Part shown: positions 17,889 through 27,290 of the stretch, piece by piece | Numbering within the stretch: the stretch's first letter is position 1 | How the letters are laid out: each line of letters opens with the position of its first letter | NCBI RefSeq assembly: GCF_000092205.1 | Contig: NC_014216.1 | Location: 1,927,742-1,991,741 of the forward strand | Direction of reading: 5' to 3' | DNA from: Desulfurivibrio alkaliphilus AHT 2 | GTDB taxonomy: Bacteria; Desulfobacterota; Desulfobulbia; Desulfobulbales; Desulfurivibrionaceae | DNA length: 64,000 nucleotides | Program-made: the position numbers and the translations under genes | The notes under the pieces: model-generated | Database searches by the model: none | Told to the model about the DNA's origin: nothing | Seen by the model: only the letters and a program-made list of their open reading frames with translations

Positions 17889-17916
17889 AATATAGACGGC
17901 CGGGCTTTTTTGTCAA
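17889..17916 (-). promoter_or_regulatory. Promoter of tRNA-Leu
   Basis: On the minus strand TTGACA (17916-17911) and TATATT (17894-17889) are 16 bases apart, 20 bases before the tRNA 5' end. The -35 is perfect and the -10 is one base from consensus. Confidence 0.75.
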
Positions 17917-18022
17917 GCTAAATCGGACAAACTTATCGAAAGCTGTCCGATTTCAACGGAGCTAACGTAACAACAATTAGTTGCCGCACCCCGGCGGTAC
18001 TTGCAAACAACGGATTACCACC

Positions 18023-19003
18023 ATGCCCATGAAAATTTATACCAGCCTGGATCAGATTCCCGCCCCCTTCCCCCACGCCTGCGTGACCATCGGCAACTTC
18101 GATGGGGTGCACATGGGCCACCAGCAGCTGTTCAACACGGTCAGCGACTTGGCCCGCCGCCACCGGGGCACCGGAGTCGCCATCACCTTCGAACCCCACC
18201 CTTTGCAGGTGGTGCGCCCGGAAATCGGCATCAAGCTGATCTCCACCTACGAGCAGAAAGTTGAACTGATCTCCATGGCCGGTATCGACGCCCTGCTGGT
18301 GATTCCCTTCACCCAGGAATTCGCCGCCATGGACGCGGAACAGTTTGTCGACCAGGTGCTGGTTGGCACCCTGGGGGTCCGCGAGCTGGTGGTGGGCTAC
18401 GATTACGCCTTCGGCAAGGGCCGGCGGGGCGATGCCGATTTCCTGGAAGCCTGCGGCAAGAAGCAGGCGTTCACCGTGCGGGTGATTCCCGCCTTCAAAG
18501 TGGACGGCATGGTGGTGAGTAGCAGCAAGGTCCGCGAGCTGGTGGCGGCAGGGCGGATGGAGGACGTCACCAAGCTGCTGGGCCGCTACTACCAGATGCG
18601 CGGGGTGGTGCAGGTGGGCAAGAAACGGGGCGGCAGCATCCTGGGCTTTCCCACCGCCAACCTCAGCCTCAACGAGCATGACCTCTGCCCCAAACACGGG
18701 GTTTACGTCACCCAGGTGGTATACGGCGGCAAATGCTACGGCGGGGTGCTCAATATCGGCTACAACCCCACCTTCGCCGACAGCAAGCTGGCGGCGGAAA
18801 CCCATATCTTCGACTTCAACCAGGATATCTACGGCCAGCCGATCAAGATCAACCTGCTCAAACACCTGCGCGGCGAGCGCAAATTCAGCGGCCCGGAAGA
18901 ACTGGCGGCCCAGATCGCCCGTGACGTAACCGAGGCCAAAGAGGTGCTGGCCGCCGCCGAGGAAGAATTCTGGCTCTACTGCGCCGAAAAATTCAATGAT
19001 TAG
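18023..19003 (+). CDS. ribF: Bifunctional riboflavin kinase / FAD synthetase
   Basis: Phosphorylates riboflavin to FMN and adenylylates FMN to FAD. The N-terminal FAD synthetase part has VTIGNFDGVHMGHQQL (nucleotidyltransferase HxGH-type motif) and YDYAFGKGRRGD. The C-terminal kinase part has GSILGFPTANL (the PTAN motif) and the closing LRGERKFSG segment. The length of 326 residues is usual. Start ATG 18023 (MPMKIYTS) is preferred over an upstream ATG at 17981 because the family starts here; no strong ribosome binding site is seen. The TAG stop is directly followed by PE8. An opposite-strand open frame of 362 codons is a shadow. Confidence 0.94.
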   Translation: MPMKIYTSLDQIPAPFPHACVTIGNFDGVHMGHQQLFNTVSDLARRHRGTGVAITFEPHPLQVVRPEIGIKLISTYEQKVELISMAGIDALLVIPFTQEFAAMDAEQFVDQVLVGTLGVRELVVGYDYAFGKGRRGDADFLEACGKKQAFTVRVIPAFKVDGMVVSSSKVRELVAAGRMEDVTKLLGRYYQMRGVVQVGKKRGGSILGFPTANLSLNEHDLCPKHGVYVTQVVYGGKCYGGVLNIGYNPTFADSKLAAETHIFDFNQDIYGQPIKINLLKHLRGERKFSGPEELAAQIARDVTEAKEVLAAAEEEFWLYCAEKFND

Positions 19004-19111
19004 GTAATCGTCCAGCAGCACCGCATCTTGCGGCGATCAGTCCGGCTTGCGTACCTGGGGTACGCGGCGCCGAACTGCTTGCCGCAACCTGCGGTGCTGC
19101 TGAACGATTAC
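19004..19111 (-). repeat. Palindromic 3'-end element PE8
   Basis: A 108-base copy in sense orientation for ribF and starting at the base after its TAG stop. Outer arms GTAATCGTCCAGCAGCACC and GGTGCTGCTGAACGATTAC differ at one position; inner TTGCGGCGATC and GCTTGCCGCAA; apex GTAC-N5-GTAC. It lies between convergent ribF and argJ. Confidence 0.92.
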
Positions 19112-19158
19112 CTGACGATTTAAGGCCGTTCAAATTGGGCTGTCAGGTTTTGGGCCTT

Positions 19159-20370
19159 TCAGGTGCGGTAGTCGGCGTTGATCTTTACGTAGTCGAGTGA
19201 CAGATCGCAGGTCAGGTAGTGGGCGGCGGCGGGGCCGGCCTTAAGCTTGATGGTGAGGGTAAACTCGGGGCGGCGCAGCACTTCGGTGGCCCTGGCTTCG
19301 GCTTCCGCTCCCAGGCCCACCCCGGCTTCGACCATCGGCACGTCGTCAAAGGCGATGCTTACCTGCTCGGGGTCAAATTCGGCCCCGCTGCGCCCCAGGG
19401 CGGCGATGATCCGGCCCCAGTTGGCATCCTCGCCGAAGAAGGCGGTTTTTACCAGGCTGGAGTTGGCAATGGTGCGGGCCGCTGCCCGGGCCTGAAGTTC
19501 ATCGGCGGCCTGCTCCACCCGAACGGTCACCAGTTTGGTGGCCCCTTCCCCGTCGGCGACGATCCGGCGAGCCAGTTCCAGGCAAAGATCATCCAGTTGC
19601 TGCTGAAAAAGGCTTTGCGCCTCGGAGCCTGCCACCAGCGGCGGGGCTCCGGACCTGCCGTTGGCCAGCAGCAGTACCGTATCGTTGGTTGAGGTATCAC
19701 CGTCGATGCTGATCCGGTTAAAAGAGGCCTCCACGCTCCGCTTGAGCATGGCCCTCAGCAAATCGGGCTCGACGGCGGCATCGGTGAGGATGAAGCAGAG
19801 CATGGTGGCCATGTCCGGCATGATCATCCCCGCCCCCTTGGCCACTCCGGCCAGGCGTACCTCCACCCCGCCCAGATCGCAGCGGCGGGCGGCGGTTTTA
19901 GGTACCGTATCGGTGGTCATCATGGCCCGGGCCACAGCATCAAGTCCCGATTGCGCCGCATCGCCAGCCGAGGCAGGCTCACCGGCCAGGGCGACCTGCA
20001 GCTTGGGGATACCTCGCCGGAAGCATTCAATATCCAGAGGCATGCCGATAACCCCGGTGGAGGCCGGCTGTACCAGCTCCTCCTCAACCCCCAGGGCATC
20101 GGCGGCCATAGCCGCACAGAGGCGGGCATTGAGCAAGCCGCCGTCCCCGGTGCAGGCGTTGGCAATACCGGAGTTGACCAGGATAGCCTGGGCCCGGCCA
20201 CCGCTCAGCCGCCGGCGCCCCAGCATTACCGGGGCGGCCTGCACCCGGCTGGTGGTAAAGACCCCGGCGGCAGCAGCCGGCACCTCGCTGACGATCAGCC
20301 CCAGATCAAGCCGATCCTTGCCCCGGATGCCAGATTTGACCGCCGCCGCTTTAAAACCTCGTACGTCCAC
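19159..20370 (-). CDS. argJ: Bifunctional ornithine acetyltransferase / N-acetylglutamate synthase
   Basis: Arginine biosynthesis: transfers acetyl from N-acetylornithine to glutamate. It is made as one chain that self-cleaves before a threonine; here the site is DMATML near residues 186-189, giving alpha and beta subunits. Other family segments are GVFTTSRVQAAPV, NSGIANACTGD, STGVIGMPL, and ISIDGDTSTNDTV. Start is GTG 20370 (MDVRGFKAA). It follows the chemoreceptor gene by only a few bases and probably shares its transcript, though they are functionally unrelated. Whether it is mono- or bifunctional cannot be told from sequence; a separate short N-acetylglutamate synthase candidate at 24825 hints that it may be mainly an ornithine acetyltransferase. 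Confidence 0.95.
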   Translation of the reverse strand: MDVRGFKAAAVKSGIRGKDRLDLGLIVSEVPAAAAGVFTTSRVQAAPVMLGRRRLSGGRAQAILVNSGIANACTGDGGLLNARLCAAMAADALGVEEELVQPASTGVIGMPLDIECFRRGIPKLQVALAGEPASAGDAAQSGLDAVARAMMTTDTVPKTAARRCDLGGVEVRLAGVAKGAGMIMPDMATMLCFILTDAAVEPDLLRAMLKRSVEASFNRISIDGDTSTNDTVLLLANGRSGAPPLVAGSEAQSLFQQQLDDLCLELARRIVADGEGATKLVTVRVEQAADELQARAAARTIANSSLVKTAFFGEDANWGRIIAALGRSGAEFDPEQVSIAFDDVPMVEAGVGLGAEAEARATEVLRRPEFTLTIKLKAGPAAAHYLTCDLSLDYVKINADYRT

Positions 20371-20372
20371 CG

Positions 20373-22040
20373 TTAAAAATCCTCAAAATCATCATCGTCC
20401 AACGGAAAAATCTCGTCGATGTTCTTCTTCTTCGCCGGGCGGTTGCCCTCGCCGGCGGCCTTACTGCTTCCCGCCAGGCCGGCGGCCCCGGCACCTGCCG
20501 CCGTTTTTTTGCCGACCGGGCCGGGCAGGGCCCGGCGCGCAGTCGGCCGGCTGGCCGCTCGGCCGCTTCCACCACCGGTGGGCGGGCGCTTAAGCTGCCC
20601 TCCCGGAGCCGCATCGACGGCAAAAATACTTTCGTCAATGCCGCCAATGGCCCTGATCATCCGGCGTACCATCTCCTGCAACACCGCCGACTGAGCGCTC
20701 AACTGTTCGGAAGCCGAGGCCGATTCCTCAGCGGTGGCGGCGGTTCGCTGGATCACGGTATCAATTTCCAACACCGCTGAGTTCACCTGCGCCACCGCCT
20801 TGGACTGTTCAGCGGATGACTCGGCAATCTCCCGGATCAGGGTGGAGATCTTGCCGATGGACTCGGTGGTGGTTTTGAAGCTGCCGCTGGTTTCATCGAC
20901 CAGCGACGAGCCACTCTGAATCTTGCCCACCGTGCCGTCGATCAGGCTGGAGGTATTCTTGGCCGCTTCAGCCGCCCGCATGGCCAGATTGCGCACCTCA
21001 TCGGCCACCACCGCAAAACCGGCCCCGGCCTCGCCGGCCCGGGCCGCCTCCACCGCCGCATTCAAGGCCAGCAGGTTGGTCTGGAAGGCAATTTCGTCGA
21101 TGGTCTGGACAATCTTCTGGGTCTCGGCGCTGGCCCGGGAAATCTCCTGCATGGAGGTCACCAGGCGCTGCATGGATGCTTCAGCCCCGCTGATCACCCG
21201 GCCGGCCTCATCCATCAGGCTGTTGGCCTGGCGAATATTGTCGGCATCCTGCTGGGTCATGGATGTCACTTCTTCCAAGGAGGCGGAGATCTCCTCCACC
21301 GAAGCGGCCTGCTCGGTGGAACCCTCGGCCAGGCTCTGACTGGAGGAGGAAACTTCGTTGGCGGCAGCAGCCACCTGGTTGGCCCCTTCCGCCAACTCCC
21401 GGCCGACATTGCCCATCACCGAAGTCAGCCCGCGATAGGTCAGAAATCCAATGGCACCGGCAAATAAGGCCGCCAGGGCCAAGGAACCGGCCACCACCCG
21501 AGAGCTTGTCCGCATGGTTGTGCGGGCCGTTTCCTCCCGGCTGCGCACCTCATCAGTGGTTTCCGCCCGGATTTCACCCAGCAATCCTTGCACTCCCTGC
21601 AGGGCCGGGACGCTTTGCCGGGCATAAATCCTGGCCGCCTCCCGGCGGTCGGCGGCCTGCTCAATGGCCACCGCCGTTTCATGCAACTCCCGGTGGGGCT
21701 GCTCAATTCTGGCCAGCAAGGGGGCCAGGCTGGGCACCAACTGCTCCGCCTGCCGCCGGCCCTCGCCGTAATACCAAAGCCCGAAGCCGCAGCGCCGGTA
21801 ATCGGTCTCCACCTCCAGCCGGACAGCCTGTTCATCTTCAATGAAATCCCGCACCCGGTCTGCCCAGATCAGATGATCCACTTCCCTTTGGGTAAGCTCC
21901 CCATCCAGTTGCAGTCCAGTGACAATTTCATCACTCTGCTGCTGCATGCTGCGCACCGCCAGACTGTTACCTAACCCGACGAACACCATCAGCAGGATAA
22001 TCAGTCCGAAGCCACCGAGAATTTTTTGCACGATTGTCAT
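20373..22040 (-). CDS. Methyl-accepting chemotaxis protein with CZB-like sensor domain
   Basis: Transmembrane chemoreceptor, 555 residues. The first membrane helix spans about 8-30 and the second about 182-203. Between them is a helical sensor with VDHLIW (His56), CGFGLWYYG (Cys84) and [10 protein letters not shown] (His116, His120), the residue pattern of the zinc-binding CZB domain, here in the periplasmic position. The cytoplasmic part carries the signalling hairpin tip [21 protein letters not shown] and helical methylation regions. An Ala/Gly-rich linker leads to a C-terminal acidic tail ending DFEDF, which fits the aromatic-x-x-aromatic pattern of CheR-tethering pentapeptides. ATG 22040 is preferred to an upstream start (22157); AAAGGAG is 11 bases before it. 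Zinc, or a redox or hypochlorite cue, is an inferred ligand. Confidence 0.93.
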   Translation of the reverse strand: MTIVQKILGGFGLIILLMVFVGLGNSLAVRSMQQQSDEIVTGLQLDGELTQREVDHLIWADRVRDFIEDEQAVRLEVETDYRRCGFGLWYYGEGRRQAEQLVPSLAPLLARIEQPHRELHETAVAIEQAADRREAARIYARQSVPALQGVQGLLGEIRAETTDEVRSREETARTTMRTSSRVVAGSLALAALFAGAIGFLTYRGLTSVMGNVGRELAEGANQVAAAANEVSSSSQSLAEGSTEQAASVEEISASLEEVTSMTQQDADNIRQANSLMDEAGRVISGAEASMQRLVTSMQEISRASAETQKIVQTIDEIAFQTNLLALNAAVEAARAGEAGAGFAVVADEVRNLAMRAAEAAKNTSSLIDGTVGKIQSGSSLVDETSGSFKTTTESIGKISTLIREIAESSAEQSKAVAQVNSAVLEIDTVIQRTAATAEESASASEQLSAQSAVLQEMVRRMIRAIGGIDESIFAVDAAPGGQLKRPPTGGGSGRAASRPTARRALPGPVGKKTAAGAGAAGLAGSSKAAGEGNRPAKKKNIDEIFPLDDDDFEDF

Positions 22041-22208
22041 ACCGTTAACCGCTCCTTTCCGCTTTTGGCTCGTACACGGCGGGAAAGCCGCTACCATGGC
22101 AGGCGCAAGCGCCACCCTCTTACGCTGGTCAATACAAGCGTCAGGGTTTATTACCATAAAGTTAACAGTGATAACAATTATTTCAGCCCAAATACCCTGG
22201 TTTTTTTA

Positions 22209-22234
22209 TCAAAAACACCACTTTGTAGTGGCAA
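22209..22234 (-). terminator. Probable terminator of secA
   Basis: On the minus strand CCACT-ACAA-AGTGG is followed by TGTTTTTG and a second A/T run, about 13 bases past the secA stop codon. Confidence 0.5.
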
Positions 22235-22243
22235 CGACATTCG

Positions 22244-24787
22244 CTATTGCCGGCCGCAACAGCGTTTATGTTTTTTGCCGCTGCCGCAGGGGCACGGTGC
22301 GTTACGTCCCACTTTGTCACCCTGCCGGGTTACCGGCTGGCGAGCCCCGGCCTCGGCTCCTCCTTCTCCACGGCTCAACTGCATGGGCTGCCGGCGGTTG
22401 CGCTGCTGGGACTCCAGCTCTTCAACATCGTCACTTCTGACCAGCCGGACCCGGAACAGGGTGCGCACCGTCTGCTCCTCCATGCGGTCGATCATCTCCC
22501 GGAACATTTTGAATCCTTCCCGTTTGTACTCGATCAGCGGGTTTTTCTGGCCGTAGCCGCGCAGGCCGATGCCCTCCTTGAGGTGATCCATGTTGAGCAG
22601 ATGTTCCTTCCAATGGCTGTCTACCATTTGCAGCAGCAGGAGCCGTTCCAACTGACGCATGTTGTCGGCCCCAATCTCCTCCTCCCGCTCCTGGTAACGT
22701 TTTTTAACCAACTCCAGCAGCCGGGATTCCAGCTCGGCGGCGTTAAGCTCACTTTTGGCCGCCTCGTCCCAATCCAGGGGGAAGAAGAAAAGATCATTGA
22801 CCCGCTCTTCCAGGGCCGACCAGTCCCAGTCCACCGAGGGGATATTGGCGTCCCCGATGTCGGCGGCCAGGGCCTGCACCTGCTCGGTGACCATCTCCGT
22901 GACTGCTTCCTTGAGGTCGCTGCTCTCCAGCAGCTCCCGTCGCTGGCCGTAAATCACCTCCCGCTGCTTGTTCATGACATCGTCATATTCCAGCAGGTGC
23001 TTGCGGATCTCGAAGTTGTGGCCTTCCACCTTGCGCTGGGCGTTTTCTATGGCCTTGCTGATCATGTTATGTTCAATGGGCTCATCCTCTTCCATGCCCA
23101 GCCGGTCCATGATCCCGGAAATTCGATCGGAGCCGAAGACCCGCAGCAGGTCGTCCTCCAGGGAAAGGAAAAAGCGCGAGGAACCGGGGTCGCCCTGGCG
23201 TCCGGCCCGGCCCCGGAGCTGGTTGTCGATCCGCCGCGACTCGTGCCGGCTGGTGCCCAGAATATGCAGCCCGCCCAGGCCGGGCACGCCCTCGCCCAGC
23301 TTGATATCGGTACCCCGGCCAGCCATGTTGGTGGCGATGGTCACCCTTCCCTGCTGGCCGGCCTCGGTCACAATCTCCGCCTCTTTGGCGTGCTGTTTGG
23401 CGTTGAGTACCGAATGGGGAATTTTTTCCTTCTTGAGCAGGCCGGAAATCTTCTCCGAAACATCGATGCTCACCGTGCCCACCAGCACCGGCCGCCCCTC
23501 CTGGTGCAGCTCCTTGATCTCCCGCACGATGGCCCGGTACTTGGCGGCCAGGGTCTTGTAGATGGCATCCGGGTGATCTTCCCGGACCATCGGGTGATGG
23601 GTGGGAATCACCACCACGTCCAGGTTGTAGATCTTTTTGAACTCGGCCGCCTCGGTGTCGGCGGTACCGGTCATGCCGGCGAGTTTTTCGTACATGCGAA
23701 AATAATTCTGGAAAGTCACCGATGCCAGGGTCTGATTCTCCCGCTCCACCTTGACCCCTTCCTTGGCCTCCAAAGCCTGGTGCAGGCCGTCGCTGAAGCG
23801 GCGGCCGGTCATGGCCCGGCCGGTGAATTCATCAACAATCACCACCTGGCCGTCGGCCACCAGGTAGTCCACGTCCCGCTTGAACAGCACGTGGGCCTTG
23901 AGGGCCTGGTTGAGATGGTGGAGTTGCTCAATGTTGCGCGGATCATAAAGGTTTTCCACCGCCAGCAGTTCCTCGCCCAGGGCCACCCCATCCTCGGTTA
24001 AGGAGACCGAGCGGGCCTTTTCGTCGACGGTGTAATGCACCTCGGGCTGAAAGCGGGGGATCAGGGTGTTGACCTTGACATAGAGGTCGGTGGAGACATC
24101 GGCGGGCCCGGAGATGATCAGCGGGGTACGGGCCTCGTCGATGAGGATGCTGTCCACCTCGTCGACAATGGCGTAATGGGGAGGGCGCTGACAGAAATCA
24201 TCCAGGCTGAATTTCATGTTGTCACGCAGGTAATCGAAGCCGAACTCGTTATTGGTACCGTAGGTTACATCGGCGGCGTAGGCCTCCTTGCGGGCGGCAT
24301 CGTCGACCCCGGGGATCACCACCCCGACGGTGAGCCCCAGAAAGTTGTAGAGCCGGCCCATCCATTCGGCGTCCCGGCGGGCCAGGTAATCGTTTACCGT
24401 TACCACGTGGACGCCGCGGCCGGTCAGGGCGTTTAAGTAGACCGCCAGGGTGGCCACCAGGGTCTTGCCCTCACCGGTTTTCATTTCGGCGATCTTGCCC
24501 TGGTGCAGCACAATGCCGCCGATGAGCTGGACATCGAAATGCCGCATCGACAGCACCCGGCGGGAGGCCTCCCGGACCACGGCAAAGGCCTCGGGAAGCA
24601 GATCGTCAAGGGTGGCCCCCTGCTCCAGGCGCTCCCGGAACTCGACGGTTTTGGCGGCCAGGGCGGCGTCGTCCAGGGGGGCGATCTCGGGTTCCAAAGC
24701 GTTGATCCGCTCCACCATGGGCTGCAGGGACTTCAGCACCCGCTCATTCTGGCTGCCGAACAATTTTTTCATTACTTTTAACAACAT
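22244..24787 (-). CDS. secA: SecA, preprotein translocase ATPase
   Basis: Motor that drives unfolded preproteins through SecYEG. The 847-residue protein has Walker [10 protein letters not shown] near 103, [16 protein letters not shown], Walker B in [18 protein letters not shown], the second helicase half ([28 protein letters not shown]), and the C-terminal zinc motif [13 protein letters not shown] that binds SecB/phospholipid. AAGGAG is eight bases before the ATG. It ends the leftward run from alr, 37 bases after the GNAT gene. No SecM-type leader is seen. Confidence 0.98.
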   Translation of the reverse strand: MLLKVMKKLFGSQNERVLKSLQPMVERINALEPEIAPLDDAALAAKTVEFRERLEQGATLDDLLPEAFAVVREASRRVLSMRHFDVQLIGGIVLHQGKIAEMKTGEGKTLVATLAVYLNALTGRGVHVVTVNDYLARRDAEWMGRLYNFLGLTVGVVIPGVDDAARKEAYAADVTYGTNNEFGFDYLRDNMKFSLDDFCQRPPHYAIVDEVDSILIDEARTPLIISGPADVSTDLYVKVNTLIPRFQPEVHYTVDEKARSVSLTEDGVALGEELLAVENLYDPRNIEQLHHLNQALKAHVLFKRDVDYLVADGQVVIVDEFTGRAMTGRRFSDGLHQALEAKEGVKVERENQTLASVTFQNYFRMYEKLAGMTGTADTEAAEFKKIYNLDVVVIPTHHPMVREDHPDAIYKTLAAKYRAIVREIKELHQEGRPVLVGTVSIDVSEKISGLLKKEKIPHSVLNAKQHAKEAEIVTEAGQQGRVTIATNMAGRGTDIKLGEGVPGLGGLHILGTSRHESRRIDNQLRGRAGRQGDPGSSRFFLSLEDDLLRVFGSDRISGIMDRLGMEEDEPIEHNMISKAIENAQRKVEGHNFEIRKHLLEYDDVMNKQREVIYGQRRELLESSDLKEAVTEMVTEQVQALAADIGDANIPSVDWDWSALEERVNDLFFFPLDWDEAAKSELNAAELESRLLELVKKRYQEREEEIGADNMRQLERLLLLQMVDSHWKEHLLNMDHLKEGIGLRGYGQKNPLIEYKREGFKMFREMIDRMEEQTVRTLFRVRLVRSDDVEELESQQRNRRQPMQLSRGEGGAEAGARQPVTRQGDKVGRNAPCPCGSGKKHKRCCGRQ

Positions 24788-24824
24788 CGGGCAATCTCCT
24801 TAGGCACCAAAAAATGGCACCGGC

Positions 24825-25349
24825 TCACTCCCCGGCCTCCCAGATCAACGATTCTTCGTTGCAGTCCGGGAACATCGGGCAGTTGATACAGTCGCTCCAT
24901 ACCTTGTGGGGCAACTCGTTTTTGTCGATGGGGCGAAAGTTTATCTTTTTAAAAAACTCCGGCTGGTAGGTCAGGGTAAAGACCCGGGAAATGCCGAAAT
25001 TACGGGCCTCATCCAGGCAAGCCAAAACCAGGGCCCGGCCGACCCCGCCCTGCTGGAAGCTTTCCGCCACCGCCAAAGAGCGGATTTCGGCCAGGTTCTC
25101 CCAGCAGATATGCAACGAGCAGACCCCCAGCACCTGCCGGTCGTTATCGGCGGCCACCGCCACCTTGAAGTCCCGGAGGTGATCGTAAAGGGAACTGAGC
25201 GAACGGCCCAGCAACAGATTGCGGCCGGCAAAAAACTGCAGCAGGGCGTAAATGGCCCGCACATCATCCATGCGGGCGGCCCGCACCACAAATGGGAGGG
25301 CGGGGCCGTGGGCCCGCTTGCCGGCGGTCTGGAATTGTTCAGCCATCAT
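24825..25349 (-). CDS. GNAT acetyltransferase, probable short-form N-acetylglutamate synthase
   Basis: A 174-residue acetyltransferase with the acetyl-CoA loop in FQQGGVGRALV and the IRSLAV strand. Its C-terminus (PHKVWSDCINCPMFPDCNE) has a three-Cys cluster that I associate with the short ArgA-like N-acetylglutamate synthases of Geobacter/Desulfovibrio-type bacteria. That would give it the first step of arginine synthesis, consistent with argJ and argS nearby, but the substrate is inferred. The start codon at 25349 (MMAEQ) overlaps the TGA stop of the upstream small membrane protein gene, so translation is coupled; a longer frame to 25460 is not used. Confidence 0.8.
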   Translation of the reverse strand: MMAEQFQTAGKRAHGPALPFVVRAARMDDVRAIYALLQFFAGRNLLLGRSLSSLYDHLRDFKVAVAADNDRQVLGVCSLHICWENLAEIRSLAVAESFQQGGVGRALVLACLDEARNFGISRVFTLTYQPEFFKKINFRPIDKNELPHKVWSDCINCPMFPDCNEESLIWEAGE

Positions 25350-25561
25350 CACCAATATCTCCCCTGGTTTGCCTGCAGCATGTTGGTACCGATGGTACTT
25401 CCCTCGGGCAGCAGCGCCAGAATACTCTGGCCGGCCCACAGGCCCAGCAGAAACATCCACAGAAAAATACAGAACACCACCACCGCCAGACTGAACAGGC
25501 CACCCCAGCCCAATTCCACCCTGACCACCGTCTTCTTTTTGCCCCGTCGCGCCGCCGCCAT
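25349..25561 (-). CDS. Small single-pass membrane protein downstream of argS
   Basis: A 70-residue protein: a basic N-terminus (MAAARRGKKK), one long hydrophobic segment (about residues 19-46), then a short periplasmic tail ending NQGRYW. In related organisms argS is often followed by a SPOR-domain membrane protein whose N-terminus looks like this; here no SPOR domain is present, so it may be a shortened relative. The stop overlaps the start of the acetyltransferase gene. Function unknown. Confidence 0.7.
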   Translation of the reverse strand: MAAARRGKKKTVVRVELGWGGLFSLAVVVFCIFLWMFLLGLWAGQSILALLPEGSTIGTNMLQANQGRYW

Positions 25562-25597
25562 ACCGTTTGGTTACTCCCGCTGTTCGGTTACCATCGC

Positions 25598-27265
25598 CTA
25601 CATACTTTCCGGGGCGCTGACCCCGATTAACTGCAGACCGTTGGCAAAGACCACCCGCAGGGCCCGGGCCAGGGCCAACCGCGCCTGGCTCAACGCTAAA
25701 TCCTCACCCACGATCCGGTGGCGGTTGTAATAGCCATGGAATTTGGCGGCCATATCCTGGAGGTAAAAAACCACCCGGTGGGGCTCTAAAGCCCCGGCAG
25801 CACTTTCCAGCAGGGACGGCAACCCGGCCATGGCCTGCAGCAGATCAAGCTCTTCGGCCTGCTCCAAACGGGAAAAATCGATCTCTTCCGCCGCCGCCGG
25901 CACCACGCCCTTTTCCCGGGCCTGGCGCTCAATACTGCAGAGCCGGGCATGGGCATACTGCACGTAATAAACCGGGTTTTCCTGGCCCTCCTTGGTGGCC
26001 AGATCAAGATCGAACTCCAACTGGCTGTCGGCCTTGCGCATCAGAAAGAAAAAGCGGGCCACGTCTGCCCCCACCAGATCCAGCAACTCGTCGACGGTGA
26101 CGAAGGTCGCCTTGCGGGTGGACATCTTCACCTGCTGACCCTCGCGCATCAGGGTGACAAACTGGTGGATCACGGTGGTGACCTTGCCGGAATCGTACCC
26201 CAGGGCTTCCAGGCCGGCCATCACATCCGGCACCGTGGCGATATGGTCGGAACCCAGCACATTGACCAGCCAGTCATAGCCGCGCCGCATTTTTTCCCGG
26301 TGATAGGCAATATCCGGCAGGCGATAGGTGGGCTCACCGCTGGACTTGATGATCACCCGATCCTGCTCCAGACCAAACTCGGTGGTCTTGAACCAAACCG
26401 CCCCGTCCTGGTCGTAAACCAGCCCTTTGTCGCGCAGGCTGGCCACCACATCATCCACCAGGCCTTGCTCGTAGAGGGTGTGTTCGTTGTAGTAATGGTC
26501 GAACTTGATCCCCAGGCGGGCCAGGGTGGCGTTGATGTCGGCGAAGATCACCTCTTCGGCCTTTTTGGTGAAAGGCAAATGATCGGGAGCATCCTTCAAG
26601 GCCTCACCCTGTTCATTTACCAGGGCCTGGGCGATCTCCCGAATATACTCACCCTGGTAACCGTCTTCCGGGAAATCACCGGAGCGGCCCAGCAACTCCA
26701 GGTAGCGGGCCTGCACCGATTCCCCCAGCACCCGCATCTGGCGGCCGGCGTCGTTATAGTAGTATTCCCTGGTCACCCGGTAGCCGACGGCGGTAAGCAA
26801 GCGGGCAATGGCATCCCCCAGCACCGCCTGGCGGCCGTGGCCGACACTTAAGGGACCGGTGGGGTTGGCACTGACAAATTCCACCAGCACCGAGCGCCCT
26901 TCCCCGCTGTGACCCCGGCCGTAATCCTCGCCCCGGGCCAGCACGGCCGGCACAACCCCCTGCCAGACCTCAGGCTTGACAAAGCAATTGACAAAACCCG
27001 GCCCGGCCACCTCCACCCGCGCGAACAAGTCACCGTTGTTGGCGGGATCACTGAGCAGCCCCACCAGGGCCTCGGCGATCTCCCGTGGCTTGCGTTTTTC
27101 CCGGCCGGCGACCACCATGGCCAGGTTGGTGGCAAAATCTCCCTGCCCGGCCCGCTTGGGCTCCTCCACCGCGTAACCGCCGGCGGCGGCCGCAGTCCAT
27201 AAGTCACGTTCAACGCCCAAGGCGAAACAGCGGTCAACGGCCGCCTGCACCCGTGTCCTGATCAT
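25598..27265 (-). CDS. argS: Arginyl-tRNA synthetase
   Basis: Class I aminoacyl-tRNA synthetase, 555 residues. The HIGH-like signature is SANPTGPLSVGHGRQ. The KMSK position is KMSTRKATFV, a form common in ArgRS. The C-terminal DALR anticodon-binding domain is seen in the VVFYLQDMAAKFHGYYNRHRI region. The N-terminal additional domain has FATNLAM. It lies 25 bases downstream of alr in the same leftward run. Confidence 0.97.
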   Translation of the reverse strand: MIRTRVQAAVDRCFALGVERDLWTAAAAGGYAVEEPKRAGQGDFATNLAMVVAGREKRKPREIAEALVGLLSDPANNGDLFARVEVAGPGFVNCFVKPEVWQGVVPAVLARGEDYGRGHSGEGRSVLVEFVSANPTGPLSVGHGRQAVLGDAIARLLTAVGYRVTREYYYNDAGRQMRVLGESVQARYLELLGRSGDFPEDGYQGEYIREIAQALVNEQGEALKDAPDHLPFTKKAEEVIFADINATLARLGIKFDHYYNEHTLYEQGLVDDVVASLRDKGLVYDQDGAVWFKTTEFGLEQDRVIIKSSGEPTYRLPDIAYHREKMRRGYDWLVNVLGSDHIATVPDVMAGLEALGYDSGKVTTVIHQFVTLMREGQQVKMSTRKATFVTVDELLDLVGADVARFFFLMRKADSQLEFDLDLATKEGQENPVYYVQYAHARLCSIERQAREKGVVPAAAEEIDFSRLEQAEELDLLQAMAGLPSLLESAAGALEPHRVVFYLQDMAAKFHGYYNRHRIVGEDLALSQARLALARALRVVFANGLQLIGVSAPESM

Positions 27266-27290
27266 GGTTGGCTCTATTCCTCAATAATAT

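Noticed and set aside
17981-19003. Leftward 362-codon frame opposite ribF (17933-19021)
   Set aside because: The rightward ribF has both enzyme domains; the leftward product shows no family motif.
22041-22243. Possible small gene between the chemoreceptor and secA
   Set aside because: No frame with a ribosome binding site is seen; the stretch holds a probable secA terminator and AT-rich leader.
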